NCBI RefSeq assembly: GCF_900167475.1
Contig: NZ_LT796768.1
Span: 3,286,001 to 3,350,000 of the forward strand
DNA from: Aeromicrobium choanae
GTDB lineage: Bacteria; Actinomycetota; Actinomycetes; Propionibacteriales; Nocardioidaceae
DNA length: 64,000 nucleotides
Reading direction: 5' to 3'
Shown here: piece after piece, positions 50,156 to 59,608 of the stretch
How the letters are laid out: every line of letters starts with the position of its first letter
How positions within the stretch are numbered: the stretch's first letter is position 1
Notes under the pieces: generated by a model
What the model was told of the DNA's origin: nothing
Database searches by the model: none
Seen by the model: only the letters and a program-made list of their open reading frames with translations
Position numbers and translations under genes: made by a program

Positions 50156-50864
50156 ACGGATTCATCCGCTGGAGGCCCCACACGGTGACCCGTGTGAGGG
50201 CCTCTTTCACGATGTCGAGGCTCATCTTCGACTGACCGTGCACCCGCTCGACGAACGTGATGGGCACCTCGGCGACCTGGAGCCCGGCGAGGCGGGTCTG
50301 GCGGGTCATGTCGATCTGGAAGCAGTAGCCCTGCGACTCCACGGCGTCGAGGTCGATCGCCTCCAGCGTCTCGCGGCGGAAGGCGCGGAAGCCGGCGGTG
50401 GCGTCCCTGACGCCCAGGTCGAGCATCAGCCGGGCGTAGAGCGACGCCCCGCGCGAGAGGGCCTCGCGACGCTTGGGCCAGTTCACGACCGAGCCGCCGG
50501 GCACCCAGCGCGAGCCGAGCGTGAGCGGCGCACCGGAGCGGGCCGAGTCGAGCAGCTTGCCGAGGTCCTCTGGGCGGTGGGAGCCGTCGGCGTCCATCTC
50601 GACCAGCACGTCGTAGTCGCGCGCGAGGCCCCACGCGAAGCCGGCGCGGTAGGCGGCGCCGAGGCCCTCCTTGCCCTGCCGGTGCAGGACGTGCACCCGG
50701 GGGTCGGCCTCGGCCAGCTTGTCGGCGATCTCGCCGGTGCCGTCGGGTGAGTTGTCGTCGGCGACCAGGATCTCGACCTCGGGCTGCTGCTCCAGGACAC
50801 GGTCGGTGATCCAGCCGACGTTGTCCGCCTCGTTGTAGGTCGGGATGATGACCAGCGTCTTCAC
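50145..50864 (-). CDS. ppm1: Polyprenol-phosphate mannose synthase
   Basis: 239 residues, GT-A fold of family GT2: TLVIIPTYNEADNVGWI, the metal-binding VADDNSPDGTGEIAD and LVEMDADGSHRPEDLGKLL, and the ATAGFRAFRRETLEAIDLDAVESQGYCFQIDMT region. It transfers mannose from GDP-mannose to polyprenyl phosphate, the donor for lipoprotein glycosylation and lipomannan. GTG 50864 overlaps the lnt stop (GTGA) and has GGAG before it, so it is chosen over ATG 50888. In mycobacteria the two enzymes are often one polypeptide; here they are separate genes. Confidence 0.9.
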   Translation of the reverse strand: MKTLVIIPTYNEADNVGWITDRVLEQQPEVEILVADDNSPDGTGEIADKLAEADPRVHVLHRQGKEGLGAAYRAGFAWGLARDYDVLVEMDADGSHRPEDLGKLLDSARSGAPLTLGSRWVPGGSVVNWPKRREALSRGASLYARLMLDLGVRDATAGFRAFRRETLEAIDLDAVESQGYCFQIDMTRQTRLAGLQVAEVPITFVERVHGQSKMSLDIVKEALTRVTVWGLQRMNPFRR

Positions 50865-52318
50865 GGCCGCTCCGTTCGTAACTTCCATTTACCGAGGGCC
50901 CATCCTGCCACGGACATGACGTAGATCACCATGGTCAGTCCAGATCCCCAGCGCGTGGCGGGTGTCGTGCCGTGCGCGGCCTGCACCTCGGCGACGACGG
51001 TGGCGGGCTCCTTCACGGGTGCCTTGCCCTCCACGCGGCCATGTGGGTCGACGATCCCCGAGATGCCGTTGGTGGACGCGACGGTCACCCAGCGCCCCGT
51101 CTCGATCGCACGCAGACGCGAGATCGCCCACTGCTGCTGCGGCTGCACGCCCCGGCCGAAGTCCATGAAGCTCGCGTTGCTGGTCTGGACGGCCAGCACC
51201 TCGGCACCGAGGTCGACGGCGCCGTGCACCGCCCCGTCGTACGCGATGTCCCAGCAGATCGTCAGGCCGATCGTGAGGCCGTCGAGCGTCATGGCGCCCG
51301 CCTCGTCGCCGGCCACGATGTCGCGCGGGATGTCGCGGTCGAACCGCGGCACGAGTGAGCCCAGCTGGGCGCGGAACGGCACGTACTCGCCGTACGGCAC
51401 GGGGTACTGCTTGAGGTACAGGTCGTCCCTCGGGCCGTTCTCGTCGACCAGGACCGACGCGTTGTAGGCGGTGTCGTCGGTGGGCCCGTCGAGGATCGCG
51501 CCCACCAGGATCGGCGCGCCGAGCCGCCGCGACAGCGCGGTGACCTCGTCGCGGGCGTACTCGTTGGTGCGGACGTCGAGGTCGGACCCGTTCTCCGGCC
51601 AGATGACCACGTCGACCGGCTGGTCGATCCGCTCGGTCTCGGCCACGTGCAGGCGGAAGATCGCCGCTCGGGGCCACTGCAGGAACGGACCCGGGGTGTT
51701 GCCCTGGACGACCGCCACGGTCTTGGTCTCTCCGCCGTCGGCGATGCCGACGGGCAGCACCGCGCCGATGGCCGGGATCGCGATGGCAGCCACCAGCAGC
51801 AGGATGCGGCGCTCGGTGACCACGACCACGAGCAGCCCGGCCAGCAGGGCCATCAGCCACGACGTCGCGGGCAGGGCTACCAGCCGCACCCAGCCCTCGA
51901 GCGGCGTGTCGATGGCGGTGTGCGCGAGGCGTCCCCACGGGAACCCGCTCAGCGGGAACGCGCCGCGGACCTGCTCGCCCGCGGTCCACACCGCCGCCGT
52001 CCACACGGGCCACCAGGGCGCCCAGACGGCCGCGCGCAGCGCCCACGTGATCAGCGCCAGGAAGAGCGCCTCGATCGCGACGAGGGTCACCCACGCCCAC
52101 GGGTCGACGGCGTTCATCCACCAGATCAACGGACCCATGAACGCCAGGCCGAACACGAAGCCGACCGCCAGGACTCGGCGCACCGACTCGTCGCGCAGGG
52201 TGCGCACGACGTACAGGTATCCGGCGACGGTGACCACCATCAGGCCCGGGATCGCGAGCGGCTCGAAGGCCGCCGCCGACGCGGCGCCGAGGAGGGCCGC
52301 CGCGAGGAGCTGTCTCAC
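50861..52318 (-). CDS. lnt: Apolipoprotein N-acyltransferase
   Basis: 485 residues. About eight membrane helices (residues 1-195 and one at the end) flank a nitrilase-like domain. The catalytic triad is present: Glu in VVIWPENGSD, Lys in LYLKQYPVPYGEYVPF, Cys in GLTICWDIAYDG. It adds the third acyl chain to lipoproteins in the membrane. The window encodes several lipoproteins, so substrates are at hand. The GTG start overlaps the stop of the M24 peptidase gene (GTGA), and its stop overlaps the ppm1 start. Confidence 0.92.
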   Translation of the reverse strand: MRQLLAAALLGAASAAAFEPLAIPGLMVVTVAGYLYVVRTLRDESVRRVLAVGFVFGLAFMGPLIWWMNAVDPWAWVTLVAIEALFLALITWALRAAVWAPWWPVWTAAVWTAGEQVRGAFPLSGFPWGRLAHTAIDTPLEGWVRLVALPATSWLMALLAGLLVVVVTERRILLLVAAIAIPAIGAVLPVGIADGGETKTVAVVQGNTPGPFLQWPRAAIFRLHVAETERIDQPVDVVIWPENGSDLDVRTNEYARDEVTALSRRLGAPILVGAILDGPTDDTAYNASVLVDENGPRDDLYLKQYPVPYGEYVPFRAQLGSLVPRFDRDIPRDIVAGDEAGAMTLDGLTIGLTICWDIAYDGAVHGAVDLGAEVLAVQTSNASFMDFGRGVQPQQQWAISRLRAIETGRWVTVASTNGISGIVDPHGRVEGKAPVKEPATVVAEVQAAHGTTPATRWGSGLTMVIYVMSVAGWALGKWKLRTERP

Positions 52319-53394
52319 AGTCGGACGAGATCGCGCGGGGTGTCGTTGAGGACCTCGATGCCGTCCTCGGTGCAGACCACGATGTCCTCGATGCGGGCAC
52401 CCCACTGGCCCTCGACGTAGATCCCCGGCTCGATGGAGAACGCCATCCCGGGCTCGAGCTCGAGGGTGTTCCCCTCGACGATGTAGGGCTCCTCGTGCGT
52501 CTCCTGGCCGATGCCGTGGCCCGTGCGGTGGATGAACAGGTGGCCGTAGCCCGCGTCCGCGATGACCTGGCGGCCTACGGCGTCGACGGACTCGGCGGTG
52601 ACGCCGGGACGCGCGTACTCGCGCTGGACCTGCTGGGCGCGCTGGAGCACCTCGAGCATCGCGATGTAGCCCGGGTCGGGCTCGCCCCCGGCGACGTAGT
52701 TGCGGGTGGAGTCCGAGCAGTACCCGGCCGCGGTGGTGCCGCCGATGTCGACCACCACCGGCTCGCCGGCACCGATGACGCGGTCGGAGACCTCGTGATG
52801 GGGGGACGCGCCGTTCGGGCCCGAGCCCACGATCACGAAGTCGACCTGCTCGTGACCCTCCTCGACGATGGCGCGTGCGATGTCGGCACCGACCTCGCGC
52901 TCAGTGCGGCCGGGGCGCAGCCACTCCCCCATGCGCGCGTGGACGCGGTCGATCGCGGCACCGGCGTCGCGCAGGGCGTCGACCTCCGCGGGCTCCTTGA
53001 CGGTGCGCAGCGCGGAGACCAGCTCGCCGCCGAGCACGAAGCCGGACTCGGGCAGCGCCTCCTGGAGGGCGAACACGCGCGAGGCCCACATCTGGTCGTC
53101 GACCGCCACCACGTCGGGCGACCCGAGCAGCTCGGCGACGAGCGCGTACGGGTCCTCGGTCTCGGACCAGGTGACGATGGGCATGGTCACGCCCGCGGCC
53201 TCCGCGGCGGCGCGCTCGAGGCCGGGCACGACGAGATGGGAGCCCAGCTGGGTCACCACCAGGCAGGTCAGGCGTTCCAACGGCTTGGCGGCGTAGCCGG
53301 TCAGGTAGCGCAGGTCGGCCCCCGGGGTCACGAGAAGGGCGTCGATTCCCTGCTGTCCGGCGAGGAGGCGGGCGCGGTCGAGGCGTTCAGTCAC
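52315..53394 (-). CDS. M24 metallopeptidase, Xaa-Pro aminopeptidase-like
   Basis: 359 residues. A creatinase-like N-terminal domain (1-130) and a pita-bread M24 domain (135-359). The metal ligands are in VVVDIGGTTAAG (Asp), YCSDSTRN (Asp), HRTGHGIGQETHEEPYI (His), MAFSIEPGIY (Glu) and ARIEDIVV (Glu). It removes N-terminal residues ahead of proline or cleaves proline dipeptides in the cytoplasm. TAACCT ends six bases before the GTG start. It leads an operon with lnt and ppm1. Confidence 0.92.
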   Translation of the reverse strand: MTERLDRARLLAGQQGIDALLVTPGADLRYLTGYAAKPLERLTCLVVTQLGSHLVVPGLERAAAEAAGVTMPIVTWSETEDPYALVAELLGSPDVVAVDDQMWASRVFALQEALPESGFVLGGELVSALRTVKEPAEVDALRDAGAAIDRVHARMGEWLRPGRTEREVGADIARAIVEEGHEQVDFVIVGSGPNGASPHHEVSDRVIGAGEPVVVDIGGTTAAGYCSDSTRNYVAGGEPDPGYIAMLEVLQRAQQVQREYARPGVTAESVDAVGRQVIADAGYGHLFIHRTGHGIGQETHEEPYIVEGNTLELEPGMAFSIEPGIYVEGQWGARIEDIVVCTEDGIEVLNDTPRDLVRL

Positions 53395-53400
53395 AGGACG

Positions 53401-53406
53401 AGGTTA
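53401..53406 (-). promoter_or_regulatory. -10 box of the M24-lnt-ppm1 operon, predicted leaderless
   Basis: TAACCT on the minus strand ends six bases before GTG 53394. Confidence 0.5.
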
Positions 53407-53477
53407 CCTAGCGCTCCCGACGATCCTGTGTGAACGTAGGGCGTATCTGCTCCACACCCTTAAGGATCGGGGGATCC

Positions 53478-55040
53478 ATGAAGAAGGCAGTCATCGCCGC
53501 ATCCGCGGCAATCCTCACGGCAGGACTGGTCACCGCGTCACCCGCAGTGGCCAAGTCCGGCCCGACGGCACCGAAGGGTCAGACCACCAAGCTGACCAAG
53601 GCGGTCACCGTCAACGGCATCCTGAAGCACCTGCGCCAGTTCCAGGCCATTGCGAACGCGAACGGCGGGAACCGGGCGTCCGGCCTCCCTGGCTACGACA
53701 CCTCGGCCGCCTACGTCGCGCGCGAGCTGAAGAAGGCCGGGTACGACGTCACGGTCCAGGAGTTCACGTTCCCGTTCTTCCAGGAGCTCACTCCGGCCAC
53801 GCTCACCGTGGGCGGGGAGTCGATCGAGACCTCCGTGTTCACGTACTCCTCGAGCGGCAGCGTGACCGGGCCGATCGTCCCGACCAACGATGTCCAGATC
53901 CCACCGGGCCCCGAGGCGGGGAGCAGCAACTCGGGCTGCGAGGCGGCGGACTTCGATCCGGCCCCGGCCGAGGACGCGATCGCACTCGTCCAGCGCGGCA
54001 CGTGCGACTTCGCGGTGAAGGTCGACAACGCCGTGGCCGCGGGCTACGACGCGGTGCTCGTCTTCAACGAGGGCCAGCCCGGCCGCACCGACGTGGTCGC
54101 GGGCACCCTCGGCACGCCGAAGACCGTCCCCGTGTCGGGCCTCAGCTACGAGCAGGGTGCGGAGTTCGTCGCGGCCGGCACGCCCACGGGCACGCTGACC
54201 ACCGACGTCGAGTCCGACCTCGAGCGCAGCACCTACAACGTGATCGCCGACGTGCCGAAGTCGGTGCTCAAGAAGATCAAGAACCCGGACCAGGTCGTCG
54301 TGGTCGGAGCACACCTCGACAGCGTCGCCGAGGGCCCGGGCATCAACGACAACGGCACCGGCTCCGCCGGAATCCTCGAGATCGCCAAGCAGCTGAGCAG
54401 CACCGGCGTCTACAAGGGACTCCAGCGTCCAGTCCGCTTCGCCTTCTGGGGTGCGGAGGAGCTGAGCCTGCTCGGCTCGGAGCACTACGTCGCCACCCTC
54501 CCCGAGGACGAGCTGTCGAGGATCTACGCCAACCTGAACTTCGACATGATCGGCTCGCCGAACTACGCGCGGTTCGTGTACGACGGTGACGGGTCCGACG
54601 GAGATCCCGGCCCGGCCGGGTCCGGTGAGATCGAGAAGGTCTTCACGGACTACTTCGACAGCAAGGGGCTCGCCAGCGAGCCCACCGCCTTCGACGGACG
54701 GTCGGACTACGGCCCGTTCATCGCGGTCGGCATCCCGGCCGGTGGTCTGTTCACCGGTGCTGAAGGGGTCAAGACGCCCGAGCAGGTCGCGCTCTACGGC
54801 GGCACCGCCGGCGTGGCGTACGACAAGTGCTACCACCAGGCGTGCGACGACATGACGAACATCAATGTCAACGCGCTGAACGAGATGGGCGACGCCGCGG
54901 CCTTCGCGGTGGCGACGCTCGGTCTGTCCAAGGCCGGCCTCTACCCCGACGGCAGCCGCAAGGCCGCCAAGCAGGGCAAGGCCAAGGCTCACGGAAAGGC
55001 GCACGGCCACCACAAGCACGGCCACCTCACGCAGCGCTGA
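53478..55040 (+). CDS. Secreted M28 aminopeptidase with PA domain
   Basis: 520 residues. A signal peptide (1-24, ending VAK) directs export. The M28 catalytic core is interrupted by a protease-associated domain (about 130-250, IALVQRGTCDFAVKVDNAVAAGYDAVLVFNEGQPGRTD). Zinc ligands and catalytic residues are VVVGAHLDSVAEGPGINDNGTG (His, Asp), FWGAEELSLLGSEHYV (Glu-Glu), NLNFDMIG (Asp) and CYHQACDD (His). It resembles Streptomyces griseus-type leucine aminopeptidase. The tail KAKAHGKAHGHHKHGH is His/Lys-rich and could bind metal or the wall. A strong terminator follows. Confidence 0.93.
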   Translation: MKKAVIAASAAILTAGLVTASPAVAKSGPTAPKGQTTKLTKAVTVNGILKHLRQFQAIANANGGNRASGLPGYDTSAAYVARELKKAGYDVTVQEFTFPFFQELTPATLTVGGESIETSVFTYSSSGSVTGPIVPTNDVQIPPGPEAGSSNSGCEAADFDPAPAEDAIALVQRGTCDFAVKVDNAVAAGYDAVLVFNEGQPGRTDVVAGTLGTPKTVPVSGLSYEQGAEFVAAGTPTGTLTTDVESDLERSTYNVIADVPKSVLKKIKNPDQVVVVGAHLDSVAEGPGINDNGTGSAGILEIAKQLSSTGVYKGLQRPVRFAFWGAEELSLLGSEHYVATLPEDELSRIYANLNFDMIGSPNYARFVYDGDGSDGDPGPAGSGEIEKVFTDYFDSKGLASEPTAFDGRSDYGPFIAVGIPAGGLFTGAEGVKTPEQVALYGGTAGVAYDKCYHQACDDMTNINVNALNEMGDAAAFAVATLGLSKAGLYPDGSRKAAKQGKAKAHGKAHGHHKHGHLTQR

Positions 55041-55053
55041 GCCATCCCGCGTC

Positions 55054-55083
55054 GTCCCCGTCACCGTTCGCGGTGGCGGGGAC
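55054..55083 (+). terminator. Terminator after the aminopeptidase gene, TTCG tetraloop
   Basis: A 13-bp stem (55054-55066 with 55071-55083) with one G-U pair and a TTCG loop closed by a C-G-rich stem, a very stable form. Confidence 0.85.
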
Positions 55084-55119
55084 GTTGCACGTCCGGCGAT
55101 CGGTGTCCGACGGGCGTGC

Positions 55120-55125
55120 CATCAT
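55120..55125 (+). promoter_or_regulatory. Putative leaderless -10 box of the exonuclease gene
   Basis: CATCAT ends six bases before ATG 55132; weak consensus match. Confidence 0.35.
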
Positions 55126-55131
55126 GGCGCC

Positions 55132-56031
55132 ATGTCCTCGCGACTGCTCCTGCTCGACACCGCCAGCCTCTACTTCCGCGCCTTCTACGGGGTGCCCGAC
55201 ACGATCAAGGCCGCCGACGGCCGCCCCGTGAACGCCGTGCGCGGGATGCTCGACTTCCTCGCCACCCTGCAGGAACGGTACGAGCCCGCCGCCGTCGTGG
55301 CCGCGTGGGACGACGACTGGCGTCCCGCCTGGCGGGTCGAGCTGCTCGACACGTACAAGACCCACCGCGTCGCCGACCCCGAGGCCGGCATCGAGGAGAC
55401 GCCCGATCTCCTGGCGCACCAGGTGCCGCTCATCGCCGAGGCGCTCACGCTGGCCGGCGCCACGGTCGTGGGCGCGCCCGAGGCCGAGGCGGACGACGTG
55501 ATCGGCACTCTGGTCCACCGCTGGGAGAACGGGATCGACGTCGTCACCGGCGACCGTGACCTGTTCCAGCTCGTCGACGACGCCCGCGACGTCCGCGTGC
55601 TCTACACGGCGCGCGGCGTCGGCAAGCACGACGTCGTCGATGCGGCGTGGGTCCGCGAGAAGTACGGCGTCGAGCCCAGCCAGTACGTCGACTTCGCCGT
55701 GATGCGCGGCGACGCCTCCGACGGCCTTCCGGGCGTCAAGGGCATCGGCGACAAGACCGCCGCGGCCTTGCTCGACGCGTACGCCGACCTCGACGGGATC
55801 CGGGCGGCCGCCGCCGACCCGTCGTCCACGTTGCGCCCGCGGATCCGCCAGTCGCTCCTGGACAGCTCGGACTACATCGACGCGGCGGTCCAGGTGGTCA
55901 CCGTGCTCCCCGACCTCGACCTGGCCGATCCGGTGACCGGAGTGATCGACGAGCCCGCCCTGCGGGCCTTCGGCCAGCAGTGGAACGTGGCGGGGCCGGT
56001 CGACCGGCTGCTCGCGTCCGTCACGACGTGA
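55132..56031 (+). CDS. 5'-3' exonuclease, DNA polymerase I N-terminal type
   Basis: 299 residues, a stand-alone FEN-type nuclease. Acidic metal ligands lie in LLLLDTASLYFRAFYG, AAWDDDW, EAEADDVIGTL, VVTGDRDLFQLV, MRGDASDGLPGVKGIGDKTAAALL. The last is the helix-hairpin-helix that grips DNA. It resembles the N-terminal domain of DNA polymerase I and acts on 5' flaps, in primer removal or repair, as a backup to the polymerase domain. Its 3' end overlaps helY by 11 bases. Confidence 0.9.
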   Translation: MSSRLLLLDTASLYFRAFYGVPDTIKAADGRPVNAVRGMLDFLATLQERYEPAAVVAAWDDDWRPAWRVELLDTYKTHRVADPEAGIEETPDLLAHQVPLIAEALTLAGATVVGAPEAEADDVIGTLVHRWENGIDVVTGDRDLFQLVDDARDVRVLYTARGVGKHDVVDAAWVREKYGVEPSQYVDFAVMRGDASDGLPGVKGIGDKTAAALLDAYADLDGIRAAAADPSSTLRPRIRQSLLDSSDYIDAAVQVVTVLPDLDLADPVTGVIDEPALRAFGQQWNVAGPVDRLLASVTT

Positions 56032-58741
56032 CGCTGGAGTAGGCCACCACGCCCGTGCGGAGCTCGTCGAGCGCCGACCGCGCGGTGTCGCGCAGGGGCC
56101 CGGGGCCCGCTGCGTCGGCGATCTGGGCCACGGTGTCGATGAGCTGCTTCATGGCGCGCACGAAATCGCCCGCGGCCATCTCGGCCGACCCCAGCACGAG
56201 GTCGAGACTGGTGCCCTCGCACCACATCCACACGGCGTAGGCGAACCCGAAGTCGGGCTTGCGCAGGAACGACAGCCGGTGGTCGCGCTCGAGCTGGTCG
56301 AGCTGGAGCCACAGCAGGCCCATCGACTCGGCCGCCTGCGCCACCGCCTTCGTGGGGAAGCGCGGCGGCGGTGCCTCGTCGGAGTTGCGCGCCTCGTACG
56401 TGAGCCCACTCGCGACCGCGGCGAACTCGGCGGGCGACAGGGCCCCCCACACGTCGTGGCGCAGCGACTCGCTCACCACGAGATCGGACTCCCCGTAGAT
56501 GCGCTGCAGGCGCCGGCCCTCCGGCGTGACCTCGTCGCCGCTCAGGTAGCCGAGCGAGTCCAGCACCTCGCACACGCGGTCGAACTGGCGCGCGACGCTG
56601 TTCGTGCGCTGCTCCACCCGCCGGCGCATGCTGTCGGTCTCGCGGTCGAGCTTGAACGCGCGCTCGGCCCAGCGGGCGTGCGACTCGCGGTCGGGGCAGC
56701 CGTGGCACGGGTGGTCGCGCAGCTCGCGCTTCAGCTCGGTGATCCGCGGGTCCTCCGCCGTGGGGCCCTCGCGGTACGCCACCGGGTACTCGGCCAGGTG
56801 GCCCGCCCGGTTGCGCAGCGACGACGCGAGGTCGCGCCGCGACTGGGCGTCGCGCGGGTTGAACGACTTCGGGATCCGCATCTGCATGAGCGAGTCGACG
56901 GGAGTCGGGAAGTCCACGAGCGCCAGCCGGCGAGCGTGCCGGTTGGCGGTCAGCACCATCGGGCGCGGGCCCTCGCGGTTGCCGGTGTCGGGATCGAGCA
57001 CGACCGCCAGCCCGGAGAACTTGCCCGCCGGCACGTTGATGACGTCGCCGCGCTTGAGCCGCGTGAGGGACTCCATCGCCTCCTCCCGCTTGGCCGCGCG
57101 ACGCGACTTCGATCCGGCCGACTCGAGCTCACCGAGCCGGCGACGGATGCGCATGTACTCCATGAAGTCGCCGCGCTCACAGCTGACGGACTCGCGGTAG
57201 CCCTCGATCGCCTCGTCGGCCTTGCGCACCTTGCGGGCGAGTCCGACGACGGCGCGGTCGGCCTGGAACTGGGCGAACGACATCTCGAGCAGCTCACGGG
57301 CACGGGCGCGCCCGACCTGGTGCACGAGGTTGACCGCCATGTTGTACGACGGGCGGAACGAGGAGTTGAGCGGATACGTGCGCGTGGACGCGAGGCCGGC
57401 CACGTGACGCGCGTCCAGACCCGGCTGCCACAGCACCACGCCGTGACCCTCGACGTCGATGCCGCGGCGCCCGGCGCGGCCGGTGAGCTGGGTGTACTCC
57501 CCCGGCGTGACGTCGACGTGGTTCTCGCCGTTCCACTTCGTGAGCCGGTCGATCACCACGGAGCGAGCGGGCATGTTGATGCCCAGGGCGAGCGTCTCGG
57601 TGGCGAACACGACCTTCACGAGGCCGGCGCTGAACAGGTCCTCCACGCACTCCTTGAAGGTGGGCAGCATGCCGGCGTGATGCGCGGCGATGCCACGCCC
57701 GATCCCTTCGCGGAACTCGTGGAACCCCAGCACGGCGAGGTCGTCCTCGGGCAGGTGCGCGCAGGCTGCGTCGACGTGCTCGTGGATCGCCTCGCGCTCC
57801 TCCTGTGAGGTGAGGATGAGGCGCGCGGCCAGGCACTGCTCGACCGCGGTGGCGCAGCCGGCTCGGCTGAAGATGAAGACGATCGCCGGCAGCAGCCCCT
57901 CGGACTCCAGCTTGAGGACGATGTCGATGCGGTCGGGGGTGCGATGGCGGCTGCGCGGACGGCGGCCGCCCTTCTGCGGACGGCGGGACCGGTTCTTGGC
58001 GAACGCGCGGTTCCACTGGGCGTCGTCGCGGGCCATCTGCTCGAGCGTGTGGTTGACCTCGGTGGAGTTCGGCTCGAACAGGTCGAACATCTTGCGTCCG
58101 ACGAGCACGTGCTGGTGCAGCGGCACGGGCCGCTTCTCCTCCACGATGGTCTCCGTCTCGCCGCGCACCTCGTGCAGCCAGGCGCCGAACTCCTCCACGT
58201 TGGACACGGTGGCCGAGAGCGACACGATCGAGACCGACGGAGGCAGCCCGATGATGACCTCCTCCCACACCGCGCCACGGAACCGGTCGGCGAGGTAGTG
58301 GACCTCGTCCATCACGACGTGGCCGAGGTTGGTCAGAGTCGACGAGCCGGCGTAGATCATGTTGCGCAGCACCTCGGTCGTCATGACGACGATGGGCGCC
58401 TCACCGTTGATGGTGTTGTCGCCGGTCAGCAGGCCCACGTTCTCGGCGCCGTACCGGTCGGCGAAGTCGCTGAACTTCTGGTTCGACAGCGCCTTGATCG
58501 GGGTGGTGTAGAAGCACTTGCGCCCGGTGGCCAGCGACAGGTGGACCGCGAACTCGCCCACGAGCGTCTTGCCCGAGCCGGTGGGGGCCGCCACGAGCAC
58601 GCCGTGGCCGTCCTCGAGGGCCTCGCAGGCGCGCACCTGGAAGTCGTCGAGCCCGAACGGGTAGAGGTCCCGGAAGGCCGCGACGTGCGGGTGCTGCTGG
58701 TCCTTGCGGAATCGGGCGTACTGCTCGGCCGGGGTGGACAT
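56021..58741 (-). CDS. helY: HelY-type DEAD/DEAH-box RNA/DNA helicase (Ski2-like)
   Basis: 906 residues of Ski2-like superfamily 2 helicase. Motif I is VAAPTGSGKTLVGEFA, motif II GHVVMDEVHYLADRFRGAVWEE, motif III SLSATVSNVEEFGAW, and motif [20 protein letters not shown]. The C-terminal third carries the DSHCT domain. Actinobacterial HelY is conserved beside tatC; the function is unproven, but related proteins act in RNA decay. TAGGCT ends six bases before ATG 58741. Transcription continues from the same strand as the tat and paf genes. Confidence 0.93.
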   Translation of the reverse strand: MSTPAEQYARFRKDQQHPHVAAFRDLYPFGLDDFQVRACEALEDGHGVLVAAPTGSGKTLVGEFAVHLSLATGRKCFYTTPIKALSNQKFSDFADRYGAENVGLLTGDNTINGEAPIVVMTTEVLRNMIYAGSSTLTNLGHVVMDEVHYLADRFRGAVWEEVIIGLPPSVSIVSLSATVSNVEEFGAWLHEVRGETETIVEEKRPVPLHQHVLVGRKMFDLFEPNSTEVNHTLEQMARDDAQWNRAFAKNRSRRPQKGGRRPRSRHRTPDRIDIVLKLESEGLLPAIVFIFSRAGCATAVEQCLAARLILTSQEEREAIHEHVDAACAHLPEDDLAVLGFHEFREGIGRGIAAHHAGMLPTFKECVEDLFSAGLVKVVFATETLALGINMPARSVVIDRLTKWNGENHVDVTPGEYTQLTGRAGRRGIDVEGHGVVLWQPGLDARHVAGLASTRTYPLNSSFRPSYNMAVNLVHQVGRARARELLEMSFAQFQADRAVVGLARKVRKADEAIEGYRESVSCERGDFMEYMRIRRRLGELESAGSKSRRAAKREEAMESLTRLKRGDVINVPAGKFSGLAVVLDPDTGNREGPRPMVLTANRHARRLALVDFPTPVDSLMQMRIPKSFNPRDAQSRRDLASSLRNRAGHLAEYPVAYREGPTAEDPRITELKRELRDHPCHGCPDRESHARWAERAFKLDRETDSMRRRVEQRTNSVARQFDRVCEVLDSLGYLSGDEVTPEGRRLQRIYGESDLVVSESLRHDVWGALSPAEFAAVASGLTYEARNSDEAPPPRFPTKAVAQAAESMGLLWLQLDQLERDHRLSFLRKPDFGFAYAVWMWCEGTSLDLVLGSAEMAAGDFVRAMKQLIDTVAQIADAAGPGPLRDTARSALDELRTGVVAYSSVTS

Positions 58742-58747
58742 GTCCCC

Positions 58748-58753
58748 AGCCTA
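58748..58753 (-). promoter_or_regulatory. -10 box of helY, predicted leaderless
   Basis: TAGGCT on the minus strand ends six bases before ATG 58741, in the 19-base gap after tatC. Confidence 0.6.
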
Positions 58754-58760
58754 CGGAGGA

Positions 58761-59603
58761 TCAGTCGTCGAGGCCCCGGGGAGCGTCGAGTGTCGACGCT
58801 TCCTCGTCGTCGACCTGCTCGCCCGAACGGCCCCGGCGGCGGTCGGTGACGCGCGCGATGATCTCGGAGACGAAGTACAGGACGCTCATCGGGATCGCGA
58901 GGAACAGGAAGGTCACGGGGTCCACGGTCGGCGTGGCGATCGCCGCGAACACGAAGATGCCGACGATGATCCACGGGCGTGCCCGGATGAGCTGCTCGCC
59001 GCTGACGGCTCCGATCCGGTTGAGGATCACCACCACCACGGGGATCTGGGCGCCGACGCCGAACAGCAGGATCATGCGGGTGGCGAAGCTGAGGTAGTCG
59101 GCGCCGTTCAGCAGGTTCGTCCAGCCCTCCGGGGCGAAGCCGACGAGCAGCTCGATCGCCTTCGGGAAGGTCCAGTACCCGATCCACGCACCGCCGAGGA
59201 AGAGCGGGAGGCAGGTGGCGGTGAGCAGCAGCGCGGCACGCTTCTCGTGGCGGTGCAGCGCCGGCAGCACGAAGGCCCAGACCTGCCAGAGCCACACCGG
59301 GCTGGAGAGGACCAGGCCCGCGACCACGCTGGTCTTGAGCTGGAACTGGAAGGCTCCACCGATGCCGCTCACGACGAGCTCGGTGTCGATGCCCTCGTCC
59401 TCGAGGGCGGGGCGGACCTGCTCGTACGGCGCGGTCAGCCAGTCGAGGATCTCGGGATAGAAGTACCAGGCGATGGCGACGCCGATGACGACGGCGGCCA
59501 GCGCCTTCATCAGGCGGGAGCGCAGCTCGGCGAGGTGGTCGAACAGCGGCATCTCACCGCCGGGGACGGACTGACGTCCGGCCCGACCGAATCCCAGGGC
59601 CAC
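58761..59603 (-). CDS. tatC: Sec-independent translocase TatC
   Basis: 280 residues, six membrane helices. The family start MPLFDHLAELRSRLMKAL gives the twin-arginine signal-peptide contact region. PVWLWQVWAFVLPALHRHEKR is the conserved loop after helix 2, with a Glu (HEK) that contacts the signal peptide, and ATPTVDPVTFLFLAIPMSVLYFVSE the later conserved helix. It receives folded substrates such as molybdoenzymes. The start could be GTG 59603, five bases after tatA, or ATG 59552 (MPLFDHL) with GGCGGTGAG before it; the longer form is given but the shorter is equally likely. Confidence 0.93.
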   Translation of the reverse strand: MALGFGRAGRQSVPGGEMPLFDHLAELRSRLMKALAAVVIGVAIAWYFYPEILDWLTAPYEQVRPALEDEGIDTELVVSGIGGAFQFQLKTSVVAGLVLSSPVWLWQVWAFVLPALHRHEKRAALLLTATCLPLFLGGAWIGYWTFPKAIELLVGFAPEGWTNLLNGADYLSFATRMILLFGVGAQIPVVVVILNRIGAVSGEQLIRARPWIIVGIFVFAAIATPTVDPVTFLFLAIPMSVLYFVSEIIARVTDRRRGRSGEQVDDEEASTLDAPRGLDD

Positions 59604-59608
59604 CCGGG

